Positions 24,382 to 33,453 of a stretch of DNA of 64,000 bases are shown in pieces. Numbering within the stretch: position 1 is the first letter of the stretch; each line of letters starts with the position of its first letter. Source of the stretch: Paraburkholderia phenazinium (GTDB lineage: Bacteria; Pseudomonadota; Gammaproteobacteria; Burkholderiales; Burkholderiaceae); NCBI RefSeq assembly GCF_900141745.1, contig NZ_FSRM01000001.1, forward strand, positions 2,604,001-2,668,000. The letters run 5' to 3'. A program made the position numbers and the translations under genes. Under the pieces are notes generated by a model, which worked only from the letters and a program-made list of their open reading frames with translations, was not told the DNA's origin and made no database searches.

Positions 24382-27300
24382 GCCTTCGTATCCGTTTGCC
24401 CCGATTGCCGCGGCGGTCCCATCTGTTCAGCCTGGCGGTTCCACGGCAGTCCGGAAGACCACCTGACCAGTCTGGAGCGCAAGCGGTCCAGGTACAGGTA
24501 AATCACCGGCGTCGTGTAAAGCGTAAATACCTGGCTCAGGATCAGGCCGCCCATCACCGTGATACCGAGCGGTTGGCGCAGCGACGCGCCCTGGCCGATG
24601 CCGATCGCGAGCGGCACCGCGCCGAGCACCGCGGCGAAGGTGGTCATCATGATCGGCCGCAGACGCACGACTGCGGCATCGTGAATCGCGTCCTTGGCCG
24701 TCATGCCTTCCTTGCGCTGCAACTGGATCGCCACGTCCACCATCATGATGCCGTTTTTCTTGACGATACCGATCAGCAGGATGATGCCGATCAGCGCGAT
24801 CACCGAGAACGGCGTGCCGAAGATCAGCAACGCGAGCGTGGCGCCGATGCCGGCCGAGGGCAATGTCGAGAGAATCGTGAGCGGGTGAATCGAACTCTCG
24901 TAGAGCACACCGAGCACGATGTAGACCACGCCGAGCGCCGCCACGATCAGCAACGGGATGGTGCCCGTCGATTGCGCGTACGCCTGCGCGGCGCCCGCGA
25001 ATGCACCGTGGATGCTGGCCGGCATGCCGATCTCGCGCGACGCCTCGTCGATCGCCTTCTGCGCCGTGCTCAACGACCCGTCGGGCGGCAGGTTGAACGA
25101 GATCGTTGCTGCTACCAGCCCGCTCTGATGGTTCACCTGGGTCGACGTATGGTTGTTGACGGAGGTCACCATGGTGGGCAGCGGCACCATCGTTTCGGCC
25201 GCGGTGCTGTCCGCGCTGCCGCTCGAACTGCCGCCCTTGCTGTTCGAGATGCTGTTGGTGGTCGCGTTGGCCTCAGCGTTCGAGTTCAGCGAGTTGGTGC
25301 TCGACGTGCTCGACGCGGAGCTGATCGCGCTTGCTTGCGTCACACCCGTGACGGTGCCGCCCGGCATTTGCGTTTGCGCGGTGCCGGTCGCATTACCCGC
25401 GGCCGTGCTCAGGTAAATCTGGTTGAGCGTCTGCGGATATTGCCAGTACTCCGGCGCCACCTCCATCACCACGAAGTACTGATTGAGCGCGTTGTAGATG
25501 GTCGAGACGGTTCGTTGGCCAAACGCGTCATACAGCACATTGTCGATCTGGTTCGGCGCAAAACCGTAACGCGACGCCGTGGGGCGGTTGAAATTGATGT
25601 AGGTCTGCAGGCCGTTTTGCTGCAGGTCCGAGTTCACGTCGAGCACTTCGCCGCGCATCTTGCTGAGTGCGGTCACGAGCTTGGGGGTCCAGGCGAACAG
25701 CGCGGTGGAGTCTTCGCTCGTCAGCGTGTACTGGTATTCCGCGGCCGACTGCCGTCCGCCGATCCGCAGATCCTGCTGGGCCTGCATGAAGAGACGCGCG
25801 CCCGAGACCGCGTTCAGCTTGGGCCGCAGGCGGTTGACCACCTCGGTGGCGGTCGCATGGCGCTGCGCTAACGGCTTGAGCTCGACGAACACGTTAGCGG
25901 TGTTCAGCGCACGGCCGCCGGTAAAGCCGGCCACCGACTGCACCGCCGGGTCCTTCTGCACGATCTCCTGCAACTGGGCAAGCTTCTTCTCCATTGCCGA
26001 GAACGAGATGCTCTGGTCGGCGATGATCTGCCCGATCAGAATGCCCGTGTCCTGTTCGGGGAAGAAGGTGCCTGGCAGCAGCTTGAGCAGGAACACGTTA
26101 GCCACGAGCAGGCCGATCAGCAACAGGATGACCAGCAGTGCGTGGTCCAGCGCAGCCGTGAGCGAACGCGAGTAGGCATTTTTGAAGCGGTCGAATTGCC
26201 GCTCGATCCAGACGGCCCAGCGCGCGCGCGAATGGCCGGCGTTGTTGCGGCTCAGCACGTATGCACACATGGCCGGCGTGACCGTCAGCGAGATCACGAG
26301 CGAGATCAGGATCGCGATCGACAGCGTCACCGCGAACTCGTGGAACAACAGGCCGACGATGCCCGGCATCAGCAGGATCGGCAGGAACACCGCGATCAGC
26401 GAGAGGCTCATCGAGATCACGGTGAAGCCTACTTCGCCGCTGCCTTTCAGCGCGGCTTCTTTCGGACTCAGGCCCATTTCGAGGTGGCGCGTGATGTTTT
26501 CCAGCACCACCACCGCATCGTCGACCACGAAGCCGGTGCCGATGGTGAGCGCCATCAGCGACAGGTTATCGATGCTGTAGCCGAGCAGGTACATCGGCCC
26601 GAAGGTGCCGACGATCGACAGCGGCAGCGCCACCGCCGGCACCAGCGTGGCGCGCGGCGACTGCAGGAAGATGAACACCACGCCGACCACCAGCAGCACG
26701 GCGATAAACAGCGTGCGCTCCGTATCGGCCACCGAGGACCGGACGGACTCCGAACGGTCGACGGCGACCTGTACATGGACGCTGTGCGGCAGCGTCGCCT
26801 CGATCGAGGGCAGGACGTTGCGGATCTGCGCGACGGTACTGACGATGTTGCTGCCCGGCATCGGATAAACGATCACCAGCACCGCCGACTTGCCGTTGTA
26901 GAGCCCGGCGTTGCGGATATTTTCGTTGGAGTCCCTCACCTGGGCGACGTCGCGCAGCAGCACTGGCGAGCCGTTGCGGTAGGCGACGACAAGGTCCCGG
27001 TAGGGCGCCGCCTTCGTAATCTGGTCGTTGGACAACACGACGTAACGCTGGTCGCCCTCGTCGAGGTGGCCCTTGGCGCTATCGGCGTTCGCCGCGGAAA
27101 TCGCCGCGCGCACGTCTTCGAGGCCGATGCCGTAGCTATTCAGCTTGCCCGGCTGCAACTCGACCCGCACCGATGGCAACGCACCGCCGCCCAGCGTGAT
27201 CTGACCCACGCCGCTGACCTGCGAGAGCTGCTGCTGGATCACCGAATCCGCGGAGTCGTAAAGCTGTGCCTTGGTGAGCGTGTTCGAGGTCAGCGCGAGC

Positions 27301-27722
27301 ACCATGATCGGCGAATCCGCCGGGTTGTACTGGCGATAGGTCGGATTGCTGCGCAGCGTAGTAGGCAGGTCGGCACGCGCCGCCTGGATGGCCGCTTCGA
27401 CGTCGCGCGCCGCACCGTTGATGTCGCGGTTCAGGCCGAACTCGACCACGATCATCGACGAGCCGACATAGCTGATCGAAGTCAGCTCTTCGACGTCGGC
27501 AATCGTGCCCAGCCGCCGCTCGAGCGGTTCGGCCACCGTCGAGGCCATGTTTTCCGGGCTCGCGCCTGCCATCTGCGCCTGTACCACGATCACCGGGAAG
27601 GCGATGTTCGGCAGCGGCGCGACCGGTAGCCGGAAATAGGCGAGCGCCCCCGCGATCAGGATCGCGATGGCCAGAAGCGTGGTCGCGACCGGCCGCTGGA
27701 TGAATAACGCCGAGATGTTCAA
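24378..27722 (-). CDS. mdtC: RND multidrug efflux pump subunit, MdtC-like
   Basis: 1114 residues, 12 membrane helices with two large periplasmic loops, as in the RND family. The proton-relay acidic pair is in GFVVDDAVVVLEN. It follows a second RND gene with an ATGA overlap, the heteromultimeric MdtB-MdtC pattern. It is longer than usual for MdtC (about 1025-1050 residues): residues about 770-855, in the second periplasmic loop, include an Asn/Ser/Thr-rich low-complexity insert (for example SSASSTSSTNSLNSNAEANA). In E. coli MdtABC exports bile salts, novobiocin and some metals-related compounds; substrates here are unknown. Confidence 0.92.
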   Translation of the reverse strand: MNISALFIQRPVATTLLAIAILIAGALAYFRLPVAPLPNIAFPVIVVQAQMAGASPENMASTVAEPLERRLGTIADVEELTSISYVGSSMIVVEFGLNRDINGAARDVEAAIQAARADLPTTLRSNPTYRQYNPADSPIMVLALTSNTLTKAQLYDSADSVIQQQLSQVSGVGQITLGGGALPSVRVELQPGKLNSYGIGLEDVRAAISAANADSAKGHLDEGDQRYVVLSNDQITKAAPYRDLVVAYRNGSPVLLRDVAQVRDSNENIRNAGLYNGKSAVLVIVYPMPGSNIVSTVAQIRNVLPSIEATLPHSVHVQVAVDRSESVRSSVADTERTLFIAVLLVVGVVFIFLQSPRATLVPAVALPLSIVGTFGPMYLLGYSIDNLSLMALTIGTGFVVDDAVVVLENITRHLEMGLSPKEAALKGSGEVGFTVISMSLSLIAVFLPILLMPGIVGLLFHEFAVTLSIAILISLVISLTVTPAMCAYVLSRNNAGHSRARWAVWIERQFDRFKNAYSRSLTAALDHALLVILLLIGLLVANVFLLKLLPGTFFPEQDTGILIGQIIADQSISFSAMEKKLAQLQEIVQKDPAVQSVAGFTGGRALNTANVFVELKPLAQRHATATEVVNRLRPKLNAVSGARLFMQAQQDLRIGGRQSAAEYQYTLTSEDSTALFAWTPKLVTALSKMRGEVLDVNSDLQQNGLQTYINFNRPTASRYGFAPNQIDNVLYDAFGQRTVSTIYNALNQYFVVMEVAPEYWQYPQTLNQIYLSTAAGNATGTAQTQMPGGTVTGVTQASAISSASSTSSTNSLNSNAEANATTNSISNSKGGSSSGSADSTAAETMVPLPTMVTSVNNHTSTQVNHQSGLVAATISFNLPPDGSLSTAQKAIDEASREIGMPASIHGAFAGAAQAYAQSTGTIPLLIVAALGVVYIVLGVLYESSIHPLTILSTLPSAGIGATLALLIFGTPFSVIALIGIILLIGIVKKNGIMMVDVAIQLQRKEGMTAKDAIHDAAVVRLRPIMMTTFAAVLGAVPLAIGIGQGASLRQPLGITVMGGLILSQVFTLYTTPVIYLYLDRLRSRLVRWSSGLPWNRQAEQMGPPRQSGQTDTKA

Positions 27723-30700
27723 GGCGTGTCCTCCGCCGTACCTGCAGGCGCACCTTCAGCTGGACCTTGCGGCTTGTTGCGGTTGCGCCAGCGCCGCGTG
27801 CGTTCGGCCATGCGGTCGAAGAACAGATAGATGACCGGCGTGGTGAAGAGCGTGAGAATCTGGCTCAAGGCGAGGCCGCCGATAATTGCCAGACCCAGCG
27901 GCCGGCGCAGCTCCGAACCCGTGCCGGTGCCGAGCAGCATCGGCAGCGCACCGAGCATGGCGGCGAGCGTCGTCATCAGGATCGGCCGGAAGCGCAGCAG
28001 CGACGCCTGGAAGATCGCCTCGCGCGGCGGCTTGCCGTGGTTGCGCTCGGCATCGAGTGCGAAGTCCACCATCATGATGGCGTTCTTCTTGACGATACCG
28101 ATCAGCAGCACGATCCCGATGATGCCGATCACATCGAGATCGCTGCCGGCGATCATCAGGGCGAGCAGCGCACCGATCCCGGCCGAGGGCAGGGTGGAGA
28201 GAATCGTCACCGGATGGATGAAGCTCTCGTACAGCACGCCCAGCACGATATACACGGCCACCAGCGCGGCGATCAGCAGGTACACCTCGCTCGAGAGCGA
28301 ATCCTGGAACGCCTGCGCCGCGCCCTGCAGCGACGAGGTGATCGACGGCGGCAGATTGACCGCCTGTTCGGCCTCGTGGATCTGTTTCACCGCCGTGCTC
28401 AACGACGCGTCCTTCGCGAGGTTGAACGAGATGGTGACGGACGGGAACTGCGCCAGATGGCTGATCACGAGCGGCGACTTGACGATCTGGATCTTCGCGA
28501 TGGCCGACAACGGCACCTGGCCGCTGCTGCTGGTCTGGCTCGGCAGGTACAGGTTACCCAGCGACCCCACGTTAGGCAGCGATTCCGGTTTGGCGACGAG
28601 GATCACGCGGTACTGGTCCGACTGCTGGAAGATGGTCGAGACGATCCGTTGACCCAGCGCGTCGTAGAGCGCGTTGTCGATGGTCGCCGGCGTGATGCCG
28701 AAACGCGCGGCCAGTTGCCGGTTGACTTCGACGTTCACGCTCATGCCGTCGGTGTTCATATCGCTTTGCACATCGGCGAGCGACGGAATCTTCTGCAGGC
28801 GCGCAATCAGTTCAGGCACGTACTTCTGGAATGCCTGCTGGCTCGGTCCACGCAGCACGAAGCTGTACTGGTTCGGCGAGACCGTCGTGTCGAGCGTCAG
28901 ATCCTGTTCCGGCTGCATAAATAGCTTGATGCCGGGCACATTGGCGACTTCCGTCTGCAGGCGCCGCGCGATCTCCTGCGCGGTGTCCGAGCGCTTGTCG
29001 TGGTCGCGCAGATTGATCAGGAAGCGACCGTTGTTGAGCGTGGAGTTGGTGCCGTCGATTCCCACATACGAGGTGAGGGAGACCACGTCGGGATCCTTCA
29101 GGAGCTGATCGGCGAGCGCGCGCTGGCGCGTCACCATCGCCTTGTAGGACACCGAGTTGTCGGCCACGCTGATGCCCTCGATGACGCCAACGTCCTGCAC
29201 CGGGAACAGGCCCTTCGGAATCACGATGTACAGCACGGCGGTCAGCACGAGGGTGAGGACGAACACCACCAGCGTGAGCAACTGGTGATCGAGCACCCAG
29301 CGCAGGCCCTTGTCGTAGGCAGAGAGCGTCTTGTCGAAGAGGCCTTCGCTGATCCGCTCGAAGCGGCTCGGATGGCGTTCGGCCTGGGCGCGCAAGAGCC
29401 GCGCGCACAGCATCGGCACGACTGTCAGCGAGACCACGGCCGACAGCACGATGGTGACCGCGAGCGTGACCGCGAATTCGCTGAAGAGGCGCCCGATCAC
29501 GCCGCCCATGAAGAGCAGCGGAATCAGCACGGCGATCAGCGAGATGGTCAGCGAGAGAATCGTGAAACCGATCTGCCCGGCGCCTTCGAGCGCGGCCTCG
29601 AGCGGGGTTTTACCCTCCTCGAGATAGCGCACGATGTTCTCGATCATCACGATCGAATCGTCGACCACGAAGCCGGTGGCAATAATCAGCGCCATCAGCG
29701 AGAGATTGTCGATCGAGTAGTTCAGCTGGTACATCACGGCCAGCGTGCCGATCAGCGAAACCGGTACCGACACGCTCGGGATGAGCGTGGCCGGCACGTT
29801 GCGCAGGAACACGAAAATCACCGCCACCACCAGCACGATGGCGAGTATCAGTTCGATTGCGGCGTCGGAGACCGACGAGCGGATCACGCCCGTGCTGTCC
29901 GAAACGACTGTGACCTTCATGCCCGCCGGCAGCGTCGATTCGAGCTGCGGCAACTCCTTCATGATCTGGTTGACGGTGGCGATCACGTTGGCGCCCGGCT
30001 GGCGCTGCACGTTCAGCACGATCGCGGGCGTCCCGTTGTACCAGGCGCCGCGCTCGACGTCCTGGGCGGCCGAGGTTACACGGGCGACGTCGCGCATGAA
30101 CACCGGCGCGCCGTTCTGGTAGGCGATTACCGTGTTCAGGTAGTCCTTCGGATCGGAGATCTGGTCGTTGCCGTTGATCGTGTAGTCGAGGTCCGGACCG
30201 TCGAAATTACCCTTCGGCTGGCTGACGTTGACGTAGCTGAGGAGGGTACGCAGATCGTCGATATTCAGGCCGTAAGCGGCCAGCTTCTGCGGGTCGGCTT
30301 CGACCCGGATGGCCGGCACGTTGCCGCCGCTGGTCGTCACGACACCCACGCCCGAGACTTCCGAAATCTTGGTGCCGAGGCGGTTGTTGGCGGCGTCCTC
30401 GAGTTGCGTCAGCGACATCGAACTGGAGGTGACCGCGAGCGTCAGGATCGGCTGGTCGGCCGGATTGACCTTGGCGTAGGTCGGCGGCGCGGGCAGGCCG
30501 CTTGGCAGGAAGCTGTTGGCCGCGTTGATGGCCTGCTGGACGTTCTGCTCGGCGACGTCCAGGTTCAGCGACAGGTCGAACTGCAGCGTGATGACCGAGG
30601 CGCCGTCCGAACTGTACGAGGTCATCTGCTGCAGGCCGGGAATCTCGCCCAGTTGCACCTCGAGTGGCGCGGTCACCGTGGTGGCCATCACGTCCGGACT

Positions 30701-30862
30701 CGCGCCCGGATAGAAGGTCTGCACCTGGATGGTCGGATAGTCGACGTTAGGCAGCGAAGAGACCGGCAGCACGCGTACCGCGACGAGGCCGACCAGCACC
30801 ATGGCGATCATCAGCAGCAGCGTGGCTACGGGTCTAAGAATAAACAGACGGGAGATATTCAT
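27719..30862 (-). CDS. mdtB: RND multidrug efflux pump subunit, MdtB-like
   Basis: 1047 residues with the complete RND architecture. It starts MNISRLFILRPVATLLLMIA, has the acidic pair in GFVVDDSIVMIEN and the MdtB-type loop sequence PTYAKVNPADQPILTLAV. It is the first of two adjacent pump subunits and overlaps the next by the ATGA arrangement at 27719-27722; the adaptor gene lies 18 bases upstream. Together the two subunits should form a mixed trimer in the inner membrane. Confidence 0.92.
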   Translation of the reverse strand: MNISRLFILRPVATLLLMIAMVLVGLVAVRVLPVSSLPNVDYPTIQVQTFYPGASPDVMATTVTAPLEVQLGEIPGLQQMTSYSSDGASVITLQFDLSLNLDVAEQNVQQAINAANSFLPSGLPAPPTYAKVNPADQPILTLAVTSSSMSLTQLEDAANNRLGTKISEVSGVGVVTTSGGNVPAIRVEADPQKLAAYGLNIDDLRTLLSYVNVSQPKGNFDGPDLDYTINGNDQISDPKDYLNTVIAYQNGAPVFMRDVARVTSAAQDVERGAWYNGTPAIVLNVQRQPGANVIATVNQIMKELPQLESTLPAGMKVTVVSDSTGVIRSSVSDAAIELILAIVLVVAVIFVFLRNVPATLIPSVSVPVSLIGTLAVMYQLNYSIDNLSLMALIIATGFVVDDSIVMIENIVRYLEEGKTPLEAALEGAGQIGFTILSLTISLIAVLIPLLFMGGVIGRLFSEFAVTLAVTIVLSAVVSLTVVPMLCARLLRAQAERHPSRFERISEGLFDKTLSAYDKGLRWVLDHQLLTLVVFVLTLVLTAVLYIVIPKGLFPVQDVGVIEGISVADNSVSYKAMVTRQRALADQLLKDPDVVSLTSYVGIDGTNSTLNNGRFLINLRDHDKRSDTAQEIARRLQTEVANVPGIKLFMQPEQDLTLDTTVSPNQYSFVLRGPSQQAFQKYVPELIARLQKIPSLADVQSDMNTDGMSVNVEVNRQLAARFGITPATIDNALYDALGQRIVSTIFQQSDQYRVILVAKPESLPNVGSLGNLYLPSQTSSSGQVPLSAIAKIQIVKSPLVISHLAQFPSVTISFNLAKDASLSTAVKQIHEAEQAVNLPPSITSSLQGAAQAFQDSLSSEVYLLIAALVAVYIVLGVLYESFIHPVTILSTLPSAGIGALLALMIAGSDLDVIGIIGIVLLIGIVKKNAIMMVDFALDAERNHGKPPREAIFQASLLRFRPILMTTLAAMLGALPMLLGTGTGSELRRPLGLAIIGGLALSQILTLFTTPVIYLFFDRMAERTRRWRNRNKPQGPAEGAPAGTAEDTP

Positions 30863-30880
30863 CGGCGAGTGGATCCGCGT

Positions 30881-32230
30881 CTACGAAGCTGCGTCGGCGG
30901 AGGCGGCGCTCGCCCCCGAGGCACCGCCCTGGCCGTGCTTGTGATGGCCGTGCGCGCCGCTCGCGGCAGCCGCTGGCGCGGCCGAGTCTGCGTCCGTGTC
31001 TGATGCCGTTGCCGAATCCGAAGCTGCGGCGCCCGAAGCTGCGGCACCCGAAGCCGCGCTACCCGAAGCCGCGCTACCCGAGGCGGCCCTCGCAGGCGCA
31101 GCCTTGATCGGCGCGCCGTCGCTCAGCCGGTCGGTACCGTCCGTCACGACGATGTTGCCGGCCGACAGCCCCGCCGTGATGACCGTGTTCTTGCCGTCGC
31201 TCGGTCCGAGCGTGACCTTATGCACGGAGACGGTGTTGTTGGCATTCACGAGATACACGTAGTCGCCAGGCGCGCCGGTCTGCACGGCCGGCGTCGGCAC
31301 CAGTACGGCGTTCTGCATCGTATCGACCAGCAGCTTGACGTTCACGAACTCGTTCGGGAACAGCGCTTCGTCGTCGTTGGCGAAGGTAGCCCGCAACGTG
31401 ACCGTTCCGGTAGCCGTCGCCATCTGGTTGCTCGCCGCGTACAGCGTGCCGACCGCGATCTGCTTCGAGTTGTCGCTGCTGAAGGCGGTGACCGGCAGGC
31501 TGGCGCCGGTGCCCATGCGTTGCAGCACCGCGGCGAGCGAGTCCTGCGGCACGGTGAACTGCACTGTGGTGGGCTTCATCGTCGTGATGACCACGATGCC
31601 CGGCGAGGACGAAGCCGTGACGTAGTTGCCCGGATCGACGAGACGCAGGCCGACGCGTCCGGATACCGGCGCGGTGATACGGCAGTACGCGAGGTCGAGC
31701 TCGAATTGTGCGATGTTCGCCAGATCCGATTTGACCGTGGCCTCATCCTGCTGGACGAGGAACTGCTGGTCGACGAAGGTCTGCTCGGCGATCGACTTGT
31801 GCTCGTTCAACTGTTCAAAGCGCGCGAGATCGGAGCGGGCCTGGGCGAGCGAGGCCTTGTCCTTCGCGAGCGCCGCCTGAGCCTGCTGCAGGTCGATCTC
31901 ATACTGACGCGGATCGATCTGGGCGAGGAACTGGCCTTTCTTGACGTCCTGGCCTTCCTGATAGCCCACCTCCGTCAGATAGCCGCTCAGTTGCGGCAGC
32001 ACGGTCACGGTTGCGGTAGGCGTTACGGTGCCCAGTTCGCTCAAGGTCACGGGCATCGAGCCGAGGGTGGCGGTTGCAACGGTCACCACTTGCGGGGCGG
32101 CGCCTCGGGCGGGTTTCTTCTGCCCGAGGATGTGCACAACCACGAGCGCGACCAGCGCCAGCACTACGACCACGAACAGGATTAACCTGACGCGCGAGCG
32201 CTTGGGCTGCGTGGACACGGCTTCGCTCAT
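30881..32230 (-). CDS. mdtA: RND periplasmic adaptor (MdtA-like) with low-complexity C-terminal tail
   Basis: 449 residues. An N-terminal membrane anchor (LILFVVVVLALVALVVVHIL) is followed by the membrane-fusion-protein core: lipoyl half-motif GYLTEVGYQEGQDVKKGQFL, an alpha hairpin around residues 105-170, second lipoyl half ITAPVSGRVGLRLVDPG, then beta-barrel and membrane-proximal domains to about 370. The last 75 residues are Ala/Ser/Gly repeats encoded by a 15-base tandem repeat and end in a His/Gly-rich stretch. ATG 32230 has GGAG seven bases upstream. It is the first gene of the efflux operon. Confidence 0.9.
   Translation of the reverse strand: MSEAVSTQPKRSRVRLILFVVVVLALVALVVVHILGQKKPARGAAPQVVTVATATLGSMPVTLSELGTVTPTATVTVLPQLSGYLTEVGYQEGQDVKKGQFLAQIDPRQYEIDLQQAQAALAKDKASLAQARSDLARFEQLNEHKSIAEQTFVDQQFLVQQDEATVKSDLANIAQFELDLAYCRITAPVSGRVGLRLVDPGNYVTASSSPGIVVITTMKPTTVQFTVPQDSLAAVLQRMGTGASLPVTAFSSDNSKQIAVGTLYAASNQMATATGTVTLRATFANDDEALFPNEFVNVKLLVDTMQNAVLVPTPAVQTGAPGDYVYLVNANNTVSVHKVTLGPSDGKNTVITAGLSAGNIVVTDGTDRLSDGAPIKAAPARAASGSAASGSAASGAAASGAAASDSATASDTDADSAAPAAAASGAHGHHKHGQGGASGASAASADAAS
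31020..31079 (-). repeat. 15-base tandem repeat inside the adaptor gene
   Basis: Four consecutive 15-base units on the plus strand: GAAGCTGCGGCGCCC, GAAGCTGCGGCACCC, then twice GAAGCCGCGCTACCC, with a degenerate fifth. The period is a multiple of three, so copy-number change keeps the frame and only lengthens the Ala/Ser/Gly tail. Confidence 0.9.
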
Positions 32231-32486
32231 ATCAATCTCCGGAAACGGGTGTTGCGTTTGATGATGGGGCTGGCCCGGCCAACGCGGGCGAGGCCGGAAA
32301 GAACTACTCGTACCCGTTTCCGCAACCGGTTCAATTGTCCGGTTAGCGGCCGCAGGCCAAGGTGAAAAAGAGAGATTTCCCACAACTGCGGAAAAGTGCC
32401 ACGTTTACTGCGCGTTGTCACCATCCAACGATCCCTTTCTTTCTGTTTGATGAAGGCGGCAGCAAAAGCCGGCGAAAAGTCCCAGC

Positions 32487-33209
32487 TCATGAAGACCCTG
32501 GCTGCGGCGTGCCTTCGGGCACGAACAGATAACCGCGGCCGCGCACCGTCTGAATGAAGCGCGGCGCGGAGGGATCGGCTTCGAGGATGCGGCGCAGGCG
32601 CCACACCTGCACATCGATGCCGCGATCGGTGCCGTCGTATTCCGGGCCGTGCAGCAACTCGATCAGGCGTTCGCGGGTCAGCGCATGCATCGGATTGTCG
32701 ACGAACACGCGCAATAACGCGAACACACTATCCGCCAGCATCAGCGGGCGGCCACGTTGCATCAGCGTGCGCGACTGAAAGTCGAGCGTAAAGGTGCCGA
32801 AGGCAAACGGCTCGCGCAGTTCGGGCGCCGCTGCCGAGGGCTGCGTGCGGCGCCGCAGCACAGCCTGCACGCGGGCCAGCAACTCGCGCGGATTGAACGG
32901 CTTGGCGAGAAAATCGTCCGCGCCCAGTTCGAGGCCTTTGATTCTATCCGCAGGGTCGGCCTTCGCCGTCAGGATGATGACCGGAATGTCGTCTCCGGTG
33001 GCGCGCAGCTTGCGCAGCGCGGTCAGGCCATCAATGTCCGACATCATCAGGTCGAGGACGATCAGATCGGGACGTTCGCGTTCGAGCCGACGCTCGAGCG
33101 AACTCGCGTCGTGCAGCACAGAGACCTCGAAGCCTACTTCGCCCAGATAGATGCGCAACAGGTCGCGCAGATCGGCGTCATCGTCGACAACCAGAATTTG
33201 AATAGCCAT
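32487..33209 (-). CDS. OmpR/PhoB-type response regulator
   Basis: 240 residues. Receiver domain with acidic pocket VVDDDADLRD, phospho-acceptor D53 in IVLDLMMSD, and the conserved Lys in FLAKPFNPREL; then a winged-helix output domain (about 135-230) with RGIDVQVWRLRRILEADPS and the RGRGYLF wing. It lies upstream of the mdtABC-like operon on the same strand, separated by 256 bases, so it is the obvious candidate regulator (compare BaeR and mdtABC in E. coli). No sensor kinase gene is adjacent; the partner must be elsewhere. No clear ribosome binding site is seen before the ATG at 33209. Confidence 0.88.
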   Translation of the reverse strand: MAIQILVVDDDADLRDLLRIYLGEVGFEVSVLHDASSLERRLERERPDLIVLDLMMSDIDGLTALRKLRATGDDIPVIILTAKADPADRIKGLELGADDFLAKPFNPRELLARVQAVLRRRTQPSAAAPELREPFAFGTFTLDFQSRTLMQRGRPLMLADSVFALLRVFVDNPMHALTRERLIELLHGPEYDGTDRGIDVQVWRLRRILEADPSAPRFIQTVRGRGYLFVPEGTPQPGSS

Positions 33210-33390
33210 GCGCAGGAGTTTAATGTGCCGAGGCCCGCTTGCCGCGCCCTGCGGCCTACAAAGACATTGCGAGGAGTTACGAAGAAGGCGCTGTGTAAAA
33301 GGCCGTAATAGTAAAGGCTGTTCGTAAGGGCAGCAGTCCTCACATTGCACAAATGTAATGTGATGAAGGCAATTTGTCGGAAATGTGGAA

Positions 33391-33435
33391 ATGGCAGGAT
33401 TGCCATGGATCGCGCATCGAAGACACGCGATCCAT
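33391..33435 (-). other. Two adjacent hairpins after the bamA-like gene
   Basis: Perfect 10-bp arms ATGGATCGCG (33405-33414) and CGCGATCCAT (33426-33435) around an 11-base loop, abutting a second 6-bp hairpin ATGGCA / TGCCAT (33391-33406). They start about 20 bases after the stop codon of the bamA-like gene. No T-run follows, so they may stabilise the mRNA 3' end or act with Rho rather than as a simple intrinsic terminator. Confidence 0.5.
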
Positions 33436-33453
33436 CGTGCAACAGCGTGGACG

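Noticed and set aside
29000..31003. Long plus-strand frame across the MdtB-like gene
   Set aside because: Asp/His/Arg-rich antisense shadow of an RND pump; similar shadows occur across the MdtC-like and BamA-like genes.
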